Shown piece by piece: positions 54,091-62,344 of a DNA stretch of 64,000 bases. The position numbers and the translations under genes were made by a program. Source of the stretch: Streptomyces sp. V3I8 (GTDB taxonomy: Bacteria > Actinomycetota > Actinomycetes > Streptomycetales > Streptomycetaceae); contig NZ_JAUSZL010000002.1 in NCBI RefSeq assembly GCF_030817535.1, forward strand, positions 7,006,001 to 7,070,000. The letters run 5' to 3'. The notes below the pieces were generated by a model that had not been told where the DNA came from, did not search any database, and saw only the letters and a program-made list of their open reading frames with translations. Positions within the stretch are counted from its first letter, which is position 1, and every line of letters begins with the position of its first letter.

Positions 54091-54306
54091 ATGGCGACCA
54101 AGGACACCGGCGGCGGACAGCAGAAGGCGACGCACAACACCGAGGAGGTCGAGGAGGCGCCCGAGGCACAGGCGTCCGAAGACCTCAAGGAACGCCAGGA
54201 GAAGCTGAGCGACGACGTCGACTCCGTCCTGGACGAAATTGATGACGTCCTCGAGGAGAATGCAGAGGACTTCGTTCGAAGCTTCGTTCAGAAGGGTGGG
54301 CAGTAG
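54091..54306 (+). CDS. pup: Prokaryotic ubiquitin-like protein Pup
   Basis: A 71-residue, mostly disordered and acidic protein. It has a coiled-coil-forming middle ('LKERQEKLSDDVDSVLDEIDD') and the conserved end 'FVRSFVQKGGQ'. The terminal Gly-Gly-Gln shows it must be deamidated by Dop before PafA can ligate it to lysines. The ATG at 54091 follows GAGGG; an in-frame start three codons earlier is less likely. It is followed by an endonuclease VII gene rather than directly by prcB. Confidence 0.97.
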   Translation: MATKDTGGGQQKATHNTEEVEEAPEAQASEDLKERQEKLSDDVDSVLDEIDDVLEENAEDFVRSFVQKGGQ

Positions 54307-54364
54307 CCCGGATCTTCCTTCGATTCGAAGGTGTGATCCGAGGTCTGGTGTGGTGGGCGAAGAG

Positions 54365-54943
54365 ATGGTGAAGCGCTGCTCGCGGTGCAGGGAGTCCAGG
54401 CCGCGGGCAGCTTTTGCCGGCAACCGTGCCGCGGGGGACGGACTTCGGGCCCACTGCCGGGAGTGCTGGGCGGAGTACCACCAGGCCCGGCAGGTGGCAA
54501 AAGGTAAGAACGTTCGGCCGGGGGCGGAAACACCTGACGGGCACAAGTTCTGCCGAAGTCGTAGTGAGATCGAGCCGCACAGTAAGTGGCATCGAAATGC
54601 GACGGCCACTGACGGCCTCTCGGCGAGCTGCAAAACCTGCCGGGCGACCAAAGGGCGCGCCGGCCATTCGAAACGTCGGTACGGCATCACCGAAGCCGAG
54701 CGGGACGAGATGATCGCCTCGCAGATGGGGCTCTGCGTGATCTGCCCGAAAGCTCCGGCCGTTCATGTGGATCACTGCCACGAGACGGGTAGGGTCCGTG
54801 GCGTACTGTGCTTCAACTGCAATTCGGCCATCGGCAAGTTGGGAGACGATCCCGACGCAGTTCGTCGGGCTGCCGCCTACTTGGAGGGATCCTCGTGGAA
54901 GCCAACACTCGTAGCACCGGGCGTCTACCGGCTGCCTTCCTGA
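54365..54943 (+). CDS. Endonuclease VII-like (HNH/His-Me) nuclease inside the proteasome locus
   Basis: A 192-residue protein. The C-terminal recombination-endonuclease-VII domain reads '[19 protein letters not shown]' then '[14 protein letters not shown]': Cys pairs hold zinc and Asp-His-Cys-His is the catalytic core. The N-terminus has two more Cys-x2-Cys pairs ('[13 protein letters not shown]', '[10 protein letters not shown]', '[11 protein letters not shown]'), probably DNA-binding zinc knuckles. The codon use is less GC-rich than in the flanking genes, suggesting acquisition. Its 3' end overlaps prcB by 49 bp in another frame. The start is uncertain (weak GGCGAAGAG site). The type resembles phage or homing nucleases, though the position appears long established in Streptomyces. 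Confidence 0.85.
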   Translation: MVKRCSRCRESRPRAAFAGNRAAGDGLRAHCRECWAEYHQARQVAKGKNVRPGAETPDGHKFCRSRSEIEPHSKWHRNATATDGLSASCKTCRATKGRAGHSKRRYGITEAERDEMIASQMGLCVICPKAPAVHVDHCHETGRVRGVLCFNCNSAIGKLGDDPDAVRRAAAYLEGSSWKPTLVAPGVYRLPS

Positions 54944-55740
54944 CGCCCGGGTCGTCGTCCTTCATGGACTTCCTGTCCGACCACCAGCCGCACATGCTTC
55001 CCGGCAACCGGCAGCTGCCGCCCACGCAGGGAGTGATCGAGGCCCCGCACGGCACCACCATCGTCGCCGTCACCTTCGCCGGCGGCGTCGTGCTCGCCGG
55101 CGACCGGCGCGCCACGATGGGGAACGTCATCGCGCAGCGGGACATCGAGAAGGTGTTCCCGGCGGACGAGTACTCGGCCGTCGGAATCGCCGGCACCGCG
55201 GGCCTGGCCGTCGAGATGGTGAAGCTGTTCCAGCTGGAGCTGGAGCACTTCGAGAAGGTGGAGGGCACCACGCTCTCCCTGGAGGGCAAGGCGAACCGCC
55301 TCTCCACGATGATCCGTTCGAACCTCAGCATGGCCATGCAGGGCCTCGCCGTGGTCCCGCTCTTCGCCGGCTTCGACGTCGACCGCGACAGGGGCCGCAT
55401 CTTCTCGTACGACGTGACGGGCGGCCGGTCCGAGGAGCACGGCTTCGCGGCCACCGGCTCCGGTTCGCTCTTCGCCCGGGGCGCGATGAAGAAGCTGTTC
55501 CGCAAGGACCTGACCGAGGACCAGGCCACCACGCTGGTCGTGCAGGCGCTGTACGACGCGGCCGACGACGACTCGGCGACCGGTGGTCCCGACGTCGCCC
55601 GCCGGATCTACCCGATCGTCACCGTGATCACCGAGGACGGCTTCCGCCGACTCACGGACCAGGAGTCCTCCGAGATCGCCCGCGTGATCCTGGAGCGCCG
55701 CCTGGAGCAGCCCGACGGTCCGCGCGCCGAGCTGCTCTGA
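54895..55740 (+). CDS. prcB: 20S proteasome beta subunit PrcB
   Basis: A 281-residue precursor with a 53-residue propeptide ending in 'EAPHG', then the catalytic Thr54 of '[11 protein letters not shown]'. Asp and Lys of the active site are in '[12 protein letters not shown]' and the mature domain has the usual NTN-hydrolase fold. Autocleavage frees the Thr on assembly with PrcA. The GTG at 54895 follows GGAGGG and lies within the end of the endonuclease gene, so the two are translationally linked. prcA follows 58 bp later. Confidence 0.96.
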   Translation: MEANTRSTGRLPAAFLTPGSSSFMDFLSDHQPHMLPGNRQLPPTQGVIEAPHGTTIVAVTFAGGVVLAGDRRATMGNVIAQRDIEKVFPADEYSAVGIAGTAGLAVEMVKLFQLELEHFEKVEGTTLSLEGKANRLSTMIRSNLSMAMQGLAVVPLFAGFDVDRDRGRIFSYDVTGGRSEEHGFAATGSGSLFARGAMKKLFRKDLTEDQATTLVVQALYDAADDDSATGGPDVARRIYPIVTVITEDGFRRLTDQESSEIARVILERRLEQPDGPRAELL

Positions 55741-55798
55741 CAGCGGCCCGCTTTTTCCAGGTGATCCAGTGACTTCCACAGAAAGGGACGGATAGCCG

Positions 55799-56545
55799 GT
55801 GTCGACGCCGTTCTATGTATCACCCCAGCAGGCGATGGCGGACCGGGCGGAATACGCCCGCAAGGGCATCGCTCGTGGTCGCAGCCTCGTCGTGCTGCAG
55901 TTCGCCGACGGCATCGTGTTCGTCGGCGAGAACCCGTCCCGTGCGCTGCACAAGTTCAGCGAGATCTACGACCGGATCGGCTTCGCCGCGGCCGGCAAGT
56001 ACAACGAGTACGAGAACCTCCGCATCGGCGGTGTGCGGTACGCCGACATGCGGGGATACACCTACGACCGTGCCGACGTGACCGCCCGCGGTCTCGCCAA
56101 CGTCTACGCCCAGACGCTGGGCACGATCTTCTCGTCCGCGGCGGAGAAGCCGTACGAGGTGGAGCTGGTCGTCGCCGAGGTGGGGGAGACCCCCGAGGGC
56201 GACCAGATCTACCGGCTGCCGCACGACGGCTCGATCGTCGACGAGCACGGATCGGTCGCGGTGGGCGGCAACGCCGAGACGATCAGCACGTACCTCGACC
56301 AGCGGCACGAGGACGGGATGTCGCTGGCGGAGGCGCTGAAGCTGGCCGTCCAGGCCCTGTCGCGGGACACGAACGGCAGCGAGCGGGAGATTCCCGCGGA
56401 GCGGCTGGAGGTCGCGGTGCTGGACCGGACGCGGCCGCAGCAGCGGAAGTTCAAGCGGATCGTCGGGCGTCAGCTCGGGCGGTTGCTGGAGACCGGCGGG
56501 GCCTCCACCGCGGCGGAGGCCGAAGGGCCCGAAGGCGAGGAGTGA
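55799..56545 (+). CDS. prcA: 20S proteasome alpha subunit PrcA
   Basis: A 248-residue subunit forming the outer rings and gate of the 20S core. The N-terminus ('[22 protein letters not shown]') is the gating and propeptide-handling helix; the core includes '[21 protein letters not shown]' and '[21 protein letters not shown]'. The last ~25 residues are an Ala/Glu-rich tail. Its GTG start follows AAGGGACGG. A strong terminator closes the prcBA transcript. Confidence 0.95.
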   Translation: MSTPFYVSPQQAMADRAEYARKGIARGRSLVVLQFADGIVFVGENPSRALHKFSEIYDRIGFAAAGKYNEYENLRIGGVRYADMRGYTYDRADVTARGLANVYAQTLGTIFSSAAEKPYEVELVVAEVGETPEGDQIYRLPHDGSIVDEHGSVAVGGNAETISTYLDQRHEDGMSLAEALKLAVQALSRDTNGSEREIPAERLEVAVLDRTRPQQRKFKRIVGRQLGRLLETGGASTAAEAEGPEGEE

Positions 56546-56567
56546 TTCCTCGACCGCCTTGTGTCCT

Positions 56568-56602
56568 GTGTGCCCCCGGCCTCTCGCAGGCCGGGGGCAC
56601 AC
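56568..56602 (+). terminator. Terminator of prcBA
   Basis: A perfect 15-bp stem (56568-56582 with 56588-56602) with a CTCGC loop, 22 bp after the prcA stop. Confidence 0.85.
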
Positions 56603-56654
56603 GGCGTTTCCGGGGACCGGCCGTGGTGGGGCGGGCGGGTCCGTGGGGGCCTGC

Positions 56655-56684
56655 CGCGCAGTTCCCCGCGCCCCTCAGGGGGCG
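56655..56684 (-). repeat. Streptomyces intergenic repeat element, copy C (inverted)
   Basis: It reads CGCGCAGTTCCCCGCGCCCC on the plus strand, the reverse complement of the core in copies A and B, with the CCCCTCAGGGG hairpin at the side of the LacI gene. The TCA at 56675-56677 inside it is the LacI stop codon, so the element overlaps the gene end. Confidence 0.7.
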
Positions 56685-57691
56685 CTGGGCGGGGCCGTGG
56701 AGCCCCGCACCACCAGGGTGACCGGGATGTCGTCCTGGGGTGGGGTGCGGGCCTCCAGGACCGCCAGCAGGGCCTGCATGCCCCGTTCGCCGAAGAGTTC
56801 CGCGTCCAGGCGGACCGTCGTCAGTTCCGGGTCGAGGGCGGTCGCCAGGGCCAGGTCGTCCAGGCCGGTGACGGAGAGGTCCTCCGGGATGCGCAGGCCC
56901 AGGCGGCGGGCGGCCTTGTAGGCGCCCGCGGCCAGTTTGTCGTCGTCGCAGACCACGGCGCTGGGGCGGGGGCCGGGAGCGGACAGGGCGGCGGTCGCGG
57001 CGGCCAGCGCTCCGTCGATGGAGATCGGTGCGGGGGCCGTGCGCAGTGCGGTGCCGGGTGCCGCCGCCAGGCGTTCGGCGAGTTCGCGGGCGCGCACCTC
57101 GAAGGTCCAGGACGGGATGTCGGCCGCGAGGTGCAGGAAGCGGCGGTGGCCGAGGCCCAGCAGGTGTTCGGCCACCTGCCGGACGCCGTCGCGGATGTCG
57201 AGGTTGACGGTGGTGGCGCCGGTGCCGCCGTCCGGGTCGCTGTCGAGCATGACGAGGGGCAGCTGGTCGCCGCGGATGGCGGTGAGGGCGTCGGCGGCCA
57301 TGGAGGAGGCGATGACGCCGTCCAGGGCGGCCTGTGCGGAGGCGAAGGGGTCGCGGGCCGGCCCGATGCCCTCGGGGGAGGGGTAGAGGACCACGCCGAA
57401 CCCGTGCCCGGCGGCGACCCGGGCGGCGCCGGTGTACACACCCGCGAAGAACTCGGTGGTGAGGGCCGGGACGACCAGCAGGACGGTGCGGGTGCTGCCG
57501 AGGCGGAGGTTGCGGGCGGCCAGGTTGGGCCGGTAGCCGAGCTCGCGGGCGGCCTCCCGTACGCGGTCCGCCGTCCGTTCGGAGACGCGTCCGCGCCACT
57601 TGTCGCCGAGCACCAGTGAGACGGCCGCCTGGGACACCCCCGCGGCCCGGGCGACGTCACGGCTCGTGGGGCGGGCGCTGCCTGCTGCCAC
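56675..57691 (-). CDS. LacI family transcriptional regulator
   Basis: A 338-residue LacI/GalR regulator. The helix-turn-helix (residues ~8-30, 'TSRDVARAAGVSQAAVSLVLG') and hinge helix ('RPNLAARNLRLG') are followed by a periplasmic-binding-protein-like sensor domain with 'LSVTGLDDLALATALDPELTT'. The GTG start has a short AGG site. It is divergent from the MFS transporter across 190 bp that hold a palindromic site, so control of that transporter is likely. The ligand is unknown. Its stop codon lies in the intergenic repeat. Confidence 0.92.
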   Translation of the reverse strand: MAAGSARPTSRDVARAAGVSQAAVSLVLGDKWRGRVSERTADRVREAARELGYRPNLAARNLRLGSTRTVLLVVPALTTEFFAGVYTGAARVAAGHGFGVVLYPSPEGIGPARDPFASAQAALDGVIASSMAADALTAIRGDQLPLVMLDSDPDGGTGATTVNLDIRDGVRQVAEHLLGLGHRRFLHLAADIPSWTFEVRARELAERLAAAPGTALRTAPAPISIDGALAAATAALSAPGPRPSAVVCDDDKLAAGAYKAARRLGLRIPEDLSVTGLDDLALATALDPELTTVRLDAELFGERGMQALLAVLEARTPPQDDIPVTLVVRGSTAPPSAP

Positions 57692-57748
57692 CGTCGACCT
57701 GTCTTTCTGCTGGACTCGCGGACCTGGACTCGCGGACTGCGCACATGG

Positions 57749-57775
57749 TACGTATGACGAGCGACGTTATACGTA
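57749..57775. promoter_or_regulatory. Inverted repeat between LacI and MFS genes
   Basis: TACGTAT (57749-57755) and ATACGTA (57769-57775) form a perfect 7-bp inverted repeat spaced by 13 bases, centred 70 bp from the LacI start and 120 bp from the transporter start. It is a candidate operator for the divergent LacI protein. Confidence 0.55.
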
Positions 57776-57881
57776 AAACTTCCTCCGCTCGCGACACCGC
57801 GGGCGACGGACGCGCACGACGGACGCACACGAAGACACGGACAGGCGATCACGGGCGGCGTGGAGCCGGGAGGGGCAGGAC

Positions 57882-59141
57882 ATGGCTGCGGGATACCTGG
57901 AGATCCTCCGCACGAGGCATGCCGCGCGGCTGCTCACGGGCACGCTGGTGGGCCGGCTGCCGAACGCCGCGGGCGCCATCGCCGTCGTGCTCTTCGTCCG
58001 TTCGCAGGGCGGCACCTACAGCCTCGCCGGGGCGCTCGCCGCGGTCTACGGGGTGTCCAACGCGGTGGGCCAGCCGCTGCTGGGCCGCCTGGTGGACCTG
58101 TACGGGCAGCCGCGGGTGCAGCTGCCCGCCGCGCTCGTCTCCGCCCTGGGCATGACCGTGTTCGCGCTCACCGGCACGGGGTCGCTGCCGCTCGCGTACG
58201 TCCTGATCGCGGTCGCCGGGCTCTTCACGCCGCCGCTGGAGGGCGGCCTGCGGGCGCTGTGGCCCTCGGTGCTGTCCAAGGAGGGGCAGGTGCACACGGC
58301 GTACGCGATGGACGCCGTGGCGCAGGAGGTGATGTTCACCGTCGGGCCGCTGCTGGTGACGCTGTGCGTGTCTTTGTGGTCCGCGCAGGCGGCGCTGATC
58401 GTCCTCAACGTGATCGGTGTCCTGGGCGCCCTCTCCGTGGTCGTGTCGCGCCCCTCGCGCGCGTGGCGTTCGGCGCCCAGGGAGGCGCACTGGCTGGGTG
58501 CGCTGCGGTCGCCCGGACTCGTCGCGCTGCTCTGCGCGTTCCTTTTCGTCGGTATCGCGCTCGGCTCGATCACGGTCGTGGGCGTGTCGTACGCGGACGG
58601 CCACGGCGGCGACGCGACGTACGGCCGGCTGATGGCGGCCCTCGGGCTCGGGGCGCTCGTCGGCGGCACGGTGTACGGGGCGCGGCGCTGGAGCGGTGCG
58701 CCGGAGCGGCGGCTGCGGGTGCTGGTGGCCCTCCTGGCGGTGTGTTACCTGCCGCTGATGCTGGTGCCCGGCGAGGTGGCCATGACGGCACTGGTCGCCC
58801 TGGCGGGAGTCTTCCTGGCGCCCTGTATCGCCTGCGCCTTCATCATCGTCGACCGGCACGCGCCGAGGGGCACGGTCACCGAGGCGTTCTCGTGGCTCGT
58901 GACGACGTTCACCGTGGGGGCGTCGGTCGGAACGGGGCTCGCGGGACCGGTCGTGGAGTGGGGCGGGGCGGTACGGGGCTTCGCCGTGCCGGGGGTGGCC
59001 GGGGGTGCCGCGCTGCTGGTCCTGCTGGCCACCGGGCGGGTCCTCGCAGTTGCGGACGGGAGCACCGTGGTGGGCGGAAGTTCGGAAAATGATCGAAACG
59101 GTGCCACCGAACCCCGTTTCAGCACAGGCTCTCAGGCGTAA
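57882..59141 (+). CDS. MFS transporter
   Basis: A 419-residue major facilitator with about twelve membrane segments ('GTLVGRLPNAAGAIAVVLFV' at the start, 'ALLCAFLFVGIALGSITVVGV' in the second half). Loop 2-3 carries 'GQPLLGRLVDLYGQPRVQLP', a variant of the MFS G-x3-D-R motif. Drug or metabolite efflux is typical for this type. GGGAGGGGCAGG precedes the ATG. Its stop codon overlaps the pafA -10 box, so the two genes are tightly packed although unrelated in function. Confidence 0.92.
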   Translation: MAAGYLEILRTRHAARLLTGTLVGRLPNAAGAIAVVLFVRSQGGTYSLAGALAAVYGVSNAVGQPLLGRLVDLYGQPRVQLPAALVSALGMTVFALTGTGSLPLAYVLIAVAGLFTPPLEGGLRALWPSVLSKEGQVHTAYAMDAVAQEVMFTVGPLLVTLCVSLWSAQAALIVLNVIGVLGALSVVVSRPSRAWRSAPREAHWLGALRSPGLVALLCAFLFVGIALGSITVVGVSYADGHGGDATYGRLMAALGLGALVGGTVYGARRWSGAPERRLRVLVALLAVCYLPLMLVPGEVAMTALVALAGVFLAPCIACAFIIVDRHAPRGTVTEAFSWLVTTFTVGASVGTGLAGPVVEWGGAVRGFAVPGVAGGAALLVLLATGRVLAVADGSTVVGGSSENDRNGATEPRFSTGSQA

Positions 59142-59144
59142 TGT
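59139..59144 (+). promoter_or_regulatory. -10 box for pafA, leaderless
   Basis: TAATGT, overlapping the MFS stop codon TAA, lies 6 nt before the pafA ATG, and no ribosome site is present. Confidence 0.6.
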
Positions 59145-59150
59145 TCAGTC

Positions 59151-60512
59151 ATGGACCGCCGCATTTTCGGGCTGGAGAACGAGTACGGCGTCACGTGTAC
59201 GTTCAGGGGACAGCGGCGTTTGTCTCCCGACGAGGTGGCGCGGTACCTCTTCCGCCGTGTCGTGTCATGGGGCCGCAGCAGCAATGTCTTTCTGCGCAAC
59301 GGTGCCCGCCTCTATCTAGACGTGGGATCACATCCGGAATACGCCACTCCTGAGTGTGACAACCTGACGGAACTCGTCACCCACGACAAGGCCGGCGAAC
59401 GCATTCTGGAAGGACTCCTGGTAGACGCGGAGCGACGCCTGCACGAGGAAGGAATCGCGGGCGACGTCTACCTCTTCAAGAACAACACCGACTCGGCGGG
59501 CAACTCCTACGGCTGCCACGAGAACTATCTGGTGGCCCGTCACGGGGAGTTCTCCCGGCTCGCGGACATCCTCATCCCCTTCCTCGTCACGAGGCAGCTC
59601 CTCTGCGGTGCCGGCAAGGTGCTGCAGACCCCGCGGGGCGCGGTGTACTGCGTCAGCCAGCGGGCGGAGCACATCTGGGAGGGCGTCTCCTCGGCGACGA
59701 CCCGCTCCCGGCCGATCATCAACACCCGGGACGAACCGCACGCGGACGCCGAGCGCTACCGCAGGCTGCACGTCATCGTCGGCGACTCGAACATGTCCGA
59801 GACGACCATGCTGCTCAAGGTCGGTGCCACCGACCTCGTGCTGCGCATGATCGAGGCGGGCACGGTGATGCGCGACCTGACCCTGGAGAACCCGATCCGG
59901 GCGATCCGCGAGGTCAGCCACGACATCACGGGCCGCCGCAAGGTGCGCCTGGCCAGCGGCCGGGAGGCGTCCGCGCTGGAGGTGCAGCGCGAGTACTACG
60001 AGAAGGCCGTGGACTTCGTGGAGCGCCGCGGCATCCGCACCGGGGTCGTGGACCAGGTCCTGGAGCTCTGGGGCCGCACGCTCGACTCGATCGAGTCCGA
60101 GGACCTCGACCGGATCGGCACCGAGATCGACTGGGTCATGAAGTACAAGCTCATCGAGCGGTACCGCGCCAAGCACAACATGACGATGTCGCACCCGCGC
60201 GTCGCCCAGATAGACCTCGCCTACCACGACATCCACCGTCGCCGGGGTCTGTACTACCTGCTCGAGAAGCGCGGGCAGGCCGCGCGGATCTGCAACGACC
60301 TGAAGATCTTCGAGGGCAAGTCGGTGCCGCCGCAGACCACTCGGGCCCGGCTGCGCGGCGACTTCATCCGGCGGGCGCAGGAGCAGCGCCGGGACTTCAC
60401 GGTCGACTGGGTGCACCTGAAGCTCAACGACCAGGCGCAGCGCACCGTTCTGTGCAAGGACCCGTTCCGTTCCGTCGACGACCGCGTGGAGAAGCTGATC
60501 GCCGGGATGTAG
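59151..60512 (+). CDS. pafA: Pup-protein ligase PafA
   Basis: A 453-residue glutamine-synthetase-like ligase joining the gamma-carboxylate of Pup's C-terminal Glu to substrate lysines with ATP. Family blocks are '[20 protein letters not shown]', '[20 protein letters not shown]', '[20 protein letters not shown]' and '[21 protein letters not shown]'. It lacks the Dop-type loop near residue 40. The start is supported by TAATGT six bases upstream. In mycobacteria pafA is followed directly by pafBC; here two FKBP genes lie between. Confidence 0.97.
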   Translation: MDRRIFGLENEYGVTCTFRGQRRLSPDEVARYLFRRVVSWGRSSNVFLRNGARLYLDVGSHPEYATPECDNLTELVTHDKAGERILEGLLVDAERRLHEEGIAGDVYLFKNNTDSAGNSYGCHENYLVARHGEFSRLADILIPFLVTRQLLCGAGKVLQTPRGAVYCVSQRAEHIWEGVSSATTRSRPIINTRDEPHADAERYRRLHVIVGDSNMSETTMLLKVGATDLVLRMIEAGTVMRDLTLENPIRAIREVSHDITGRRKVRLASGREASALEVQREYYEKAVDFVERRGIRTGVVDQVLELWGRTLDSIESEDLDRIGTEIDWVMKYKLIERYRAKHNMTMSHPRVAQIDLAYHDIHRRRGLYYLLEKRGQAARICNDLKIFEGKSVPPQTTRARLRGDFIRRAQEQRRDFTVDWVHLKLNDQAQRTVLCKDPFRSVDDRVEKLIAGM

Positions 60513-60559
60513 GCGCGCGTCCGTACGACAGGGATTCCGTCCGACAAGGGTTCCGTCCG

Positions 60560-60608
60560 ACACGACAAGGGTCCTGTACGCCACGGGTGTACAGGACCTT
60601 TGTCGTGT
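60560..60608 (+). terminator. Long hairpin terminator of pafA
   Basis: A 20-bp stem with one G-T pair (60560-60579 with 60589-60608) and a 9-base loop, 47 bp after the stop. The left arm continues a short direct repeat (TTCCGTCCGACAAGGG seen at about 60535 and partly at 60551). Confidence 0.85.
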
Positions 60609-60651
60609 CCTCCCTACGTCCTCCCTACGTCCTCCCTACGTCCTCCCTACG
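60608..60651 (+). repeat. Four perfect 11-bp tandem repeats
   Basis: TCCTCCCTACG is repeated exactly four times with no change, starting at the last base of the pafA terminator. It is noncoding. Perfect identity suggests recent expansion. Confidence 0.9.
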
Positions 60652-60704
60652 TCCTGGGCCGGTACGGTCGGTTCCGCCTGCCCCGGCCCGGTGGCATGAG
60701 GGCC

Positions 60705-60710
60705 TAGAGT
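60705..60710 (+). promoter_or_regulatory. -10 box for FKBP lipoprotein gene
   Basis: TAGAGT, about 34 nt before the GTG at 60745. The in-frame GTG at 60709 lies inside this box, so it cannot be the start if the box is used. Confidence 0.5.
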
Positions 60711-60744
60711 GGCCGGACCCCATTCGAGCGACCTTAGGATCGAT

Positions 60745-61758
60745 GTGCGACGCCGACTTGCTGCTCTCCTGATCGTGCCCGCCCTGGCGCTGACCGCGTC
60801 CGCCTGCGGAAGCGACGACGACAAGGGCGACAAGGACAAGGCCGACCCGTCGGCGGCGTCCTCGGCGTCACCCGCCGCGGCGCCGAAGCCGGTGGACTCG
60901 GCGGAGCCGATGCCCGAGGTCAAGGGCGCCTTCGGCAAGAAGGCGACGATCGAGGTGCCCAAGGGCGACCCGAGCGACAAGTTCGTCGTGCACCCGGTCT
61001 CCGAGGGCGACGGCGCGGTGGTGAAGAAGGACGACCTGGTGTCGATGAACTTCACCGGCAAGGTCTGGAAGAGCGGCAAGGACCTCGGCTCCTCCTACCA
61101 GGAGGGCGGCGCCCCGCAGCTGATCACGGCCGGTTCCGAGACGGTCATCCCGGCGTTCTCCCAGGCGCTCGTGGGGCAGAAGGAGGGCAGCCGCGTCCTG
61201 GTCGTGGCCCCGCCGGCCGCCGGCTTCGGCAGCCAGGGCAACCAGCAGGCCGGCGTCACCGGCACCGACACCCTGGTCTTCGCGCTCGACGTCGGCGACG
61301 TCGTCCCGAAGAAGGCCGAGGGCCGGCAGGCCGCCATCCCGTCGGACCTGCCGCAGATCAAGGCCGACGACGAGGCGCCCGCCACCATCTCCGTCCCGAA
61401 GAACGACCCGCCGGCCAAGCTCGTCGACAAGGTCCTCATCCAGGGCAAGGGCGCCGAGGTCAAGAGCGGCAAGACGGTCACCATGCAGTACAGCGGCGCC
61501 GCCTGGAAGATCAACGAGGGCAAGGCGAAGGCCACGCTCTTCGACTCGTCCTGGAAGACCGGCCAGCCCTTCAGCACCGCCATCGGCCAGGGCCAGGTCA
61601 TCCCGGGCTGGGACAAGGGGCTCGTCGGCAAGCACGTCGGGGACCGGGTCCTGCTGGTGATTCCGCCGGCCCAGGCGTACGGCGACCAGGAGAAGGGCAA
61701 GGAGTTGCCCGCCAAGTCCACCCTCGTCTTCGTGGTCGACATCCTGGCCACGAGCTGA
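60745..61758 (+). CDS. FKBP-type peptidyl-prolyl isomerase lipoprotein, two FKBP domains
   Basis: A 337-residue exported lipoprotein. A basic start 'VRRRLAALLIVPALALTASAC' gives Cys21 as lipidation site, followed by an Asp/Lys-rich linker. The first FKBP-like domain (~80-200, 'SMNFTGKVWKSGKDL', 'SETVIPAFSQALVGQKEGSRV') is more diverged. The second (~235-335, 'QYSGAAWKINEGKAKATLFDS', 'GQVIPGWDKGLVGKHVGDRVL') keeps the hydrophobic pocket better. It would assist folding of exported proteins outside the membrane. The start was chosen for AGGA five bases upstream and the promoter at 60705. The cytosolic FKBP gene follows after 51 bp. Confidence 0.88.
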   Translation: MRRRLAALLIVPALALTASACGSDDDKGDKDKADPSAASSASPAAAPKPVDSAEPMPEVKGAFGKKATIEVPKGDPSDKFVVHPVSEGDGAVVKKDDLVSMNFTGKVWKSGKDLGSSYQEGGAPQLITAGSETVIPAFSQALVGQKEGSRVLVVAPPAAGFGSQGNQQAGVTGTDTLVFALDVGDVVPKKAEGRQAAIPSDLPQIKADDEAPATISVPKNDPPAKLVDKVLIQGKGAEVKSGKTVTMQYSGAAWKINEGKAKATLFDSSWKTGQPFSTAIGQGQVIPGWDKGLVGKHVGDRVLLVIPPAQAYGDQEKGKELPAKSTLVFVVDILATS

Positions 61759-61809
61759 GGATGACAGACTGTCCGGGTTGTCCCACCGAGAACGAGCAGG
61801 AGCACTGAC

Positions 61810-62181
61810 GTGAGCATCGAGAAGCCCGAGATCGACTTCCCGGGTGGCGAGCCCCCCAAGGATCTCGAGATCAAGGACATCTGGGAGGGGGACGGCCCGG
61901 TGGCCAAGGCGGGCGACACCGTCTCCGTCCACTACGTCGGCGTGGCCTTCTCCACCGGCGAGGAGTTCGACGCGTCCTGGAACCGCGGCACACCGCTCAG
62001 CTTCAAGCTGGGTGTCGGCCAGGTCATCGCGGGCTGGGACCAGGGCGTCCAGGGCATGAAGGTCGGCGGCCGCCGCCAGCTGACCATCCCGGCGCACCTC
62101 GCGTACGGCGAGCGCGGCGCCGGCGCCCGCATCGGCCCCGGCGAGACGCTGATCTTCGTCTGCGACCTCGTAGGGGTCTGA
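61810..62181 (+). CDS. fkbA: Cytosolic FKBP-type peptidyl-prolyl cis-trans isomerase
   Basis: A 123-residue single-domain FKBP with the full active-site set: 'VSVHYVGVAFSTGEEFDASW', 'FKLGVGQVIAGWDQGVQGMKVGG' and 'LTIPAHLAYGERGAGARIGPG'. No signal peptide is seen, so it is cytosolic. It catalyses prolyl isomerisation and would bind FK506-type macrolides. It is probably in one transcript with the FKBP lipoprotein and is closed by a strong hairpin. I recall an S. coelicolor FKBP gene at the same place. Confidence 0.93.
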   Translation: MSIEKPEIDFPGGEPPKDLEIKDIWEGDGPVAKAGDTVSVHYVGVAFSTGEEFDASWNRGTPLSFKLGVGQVIAGWDQGVQGMKVGGRRQLTIPAHLAYGERGAGARIGPGETLIFVCDLVGV

Positions 62182-62249
62182 CGTCCCGGTCGTCATGTGT
62201 CGCGTCCCGCAGGCCGTGTGATCGCGGTCCGACCGGACCCGGTCACTTG

Positions 62250-62277
62250 GGGTCCATGCCCGTCCGGGCATGGACCC
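62250..62277 (+). terminator. Terminator of FKBP operon
   Basis: A perfect 12-bp stem (62250-62261 with 62266-62277) with a GTCC loop. It separates the FKBP genes from pafBC. Confidence 0.8.
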
Positions 62278-62344
62278 TCGGCTTTTGCCACGACACCCCG
62301 GGGCGGTACGGTCATCGGTCGGAAGCACCATAGGAAGGGCGTCG

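Noticed and set aside
62270..62344. Earlier in-frame start for pafB
   Set aside because: It falls in the right arm of the FKBP terminator and has no ribosome site; GGAAGG precedes the ATG at 62345.
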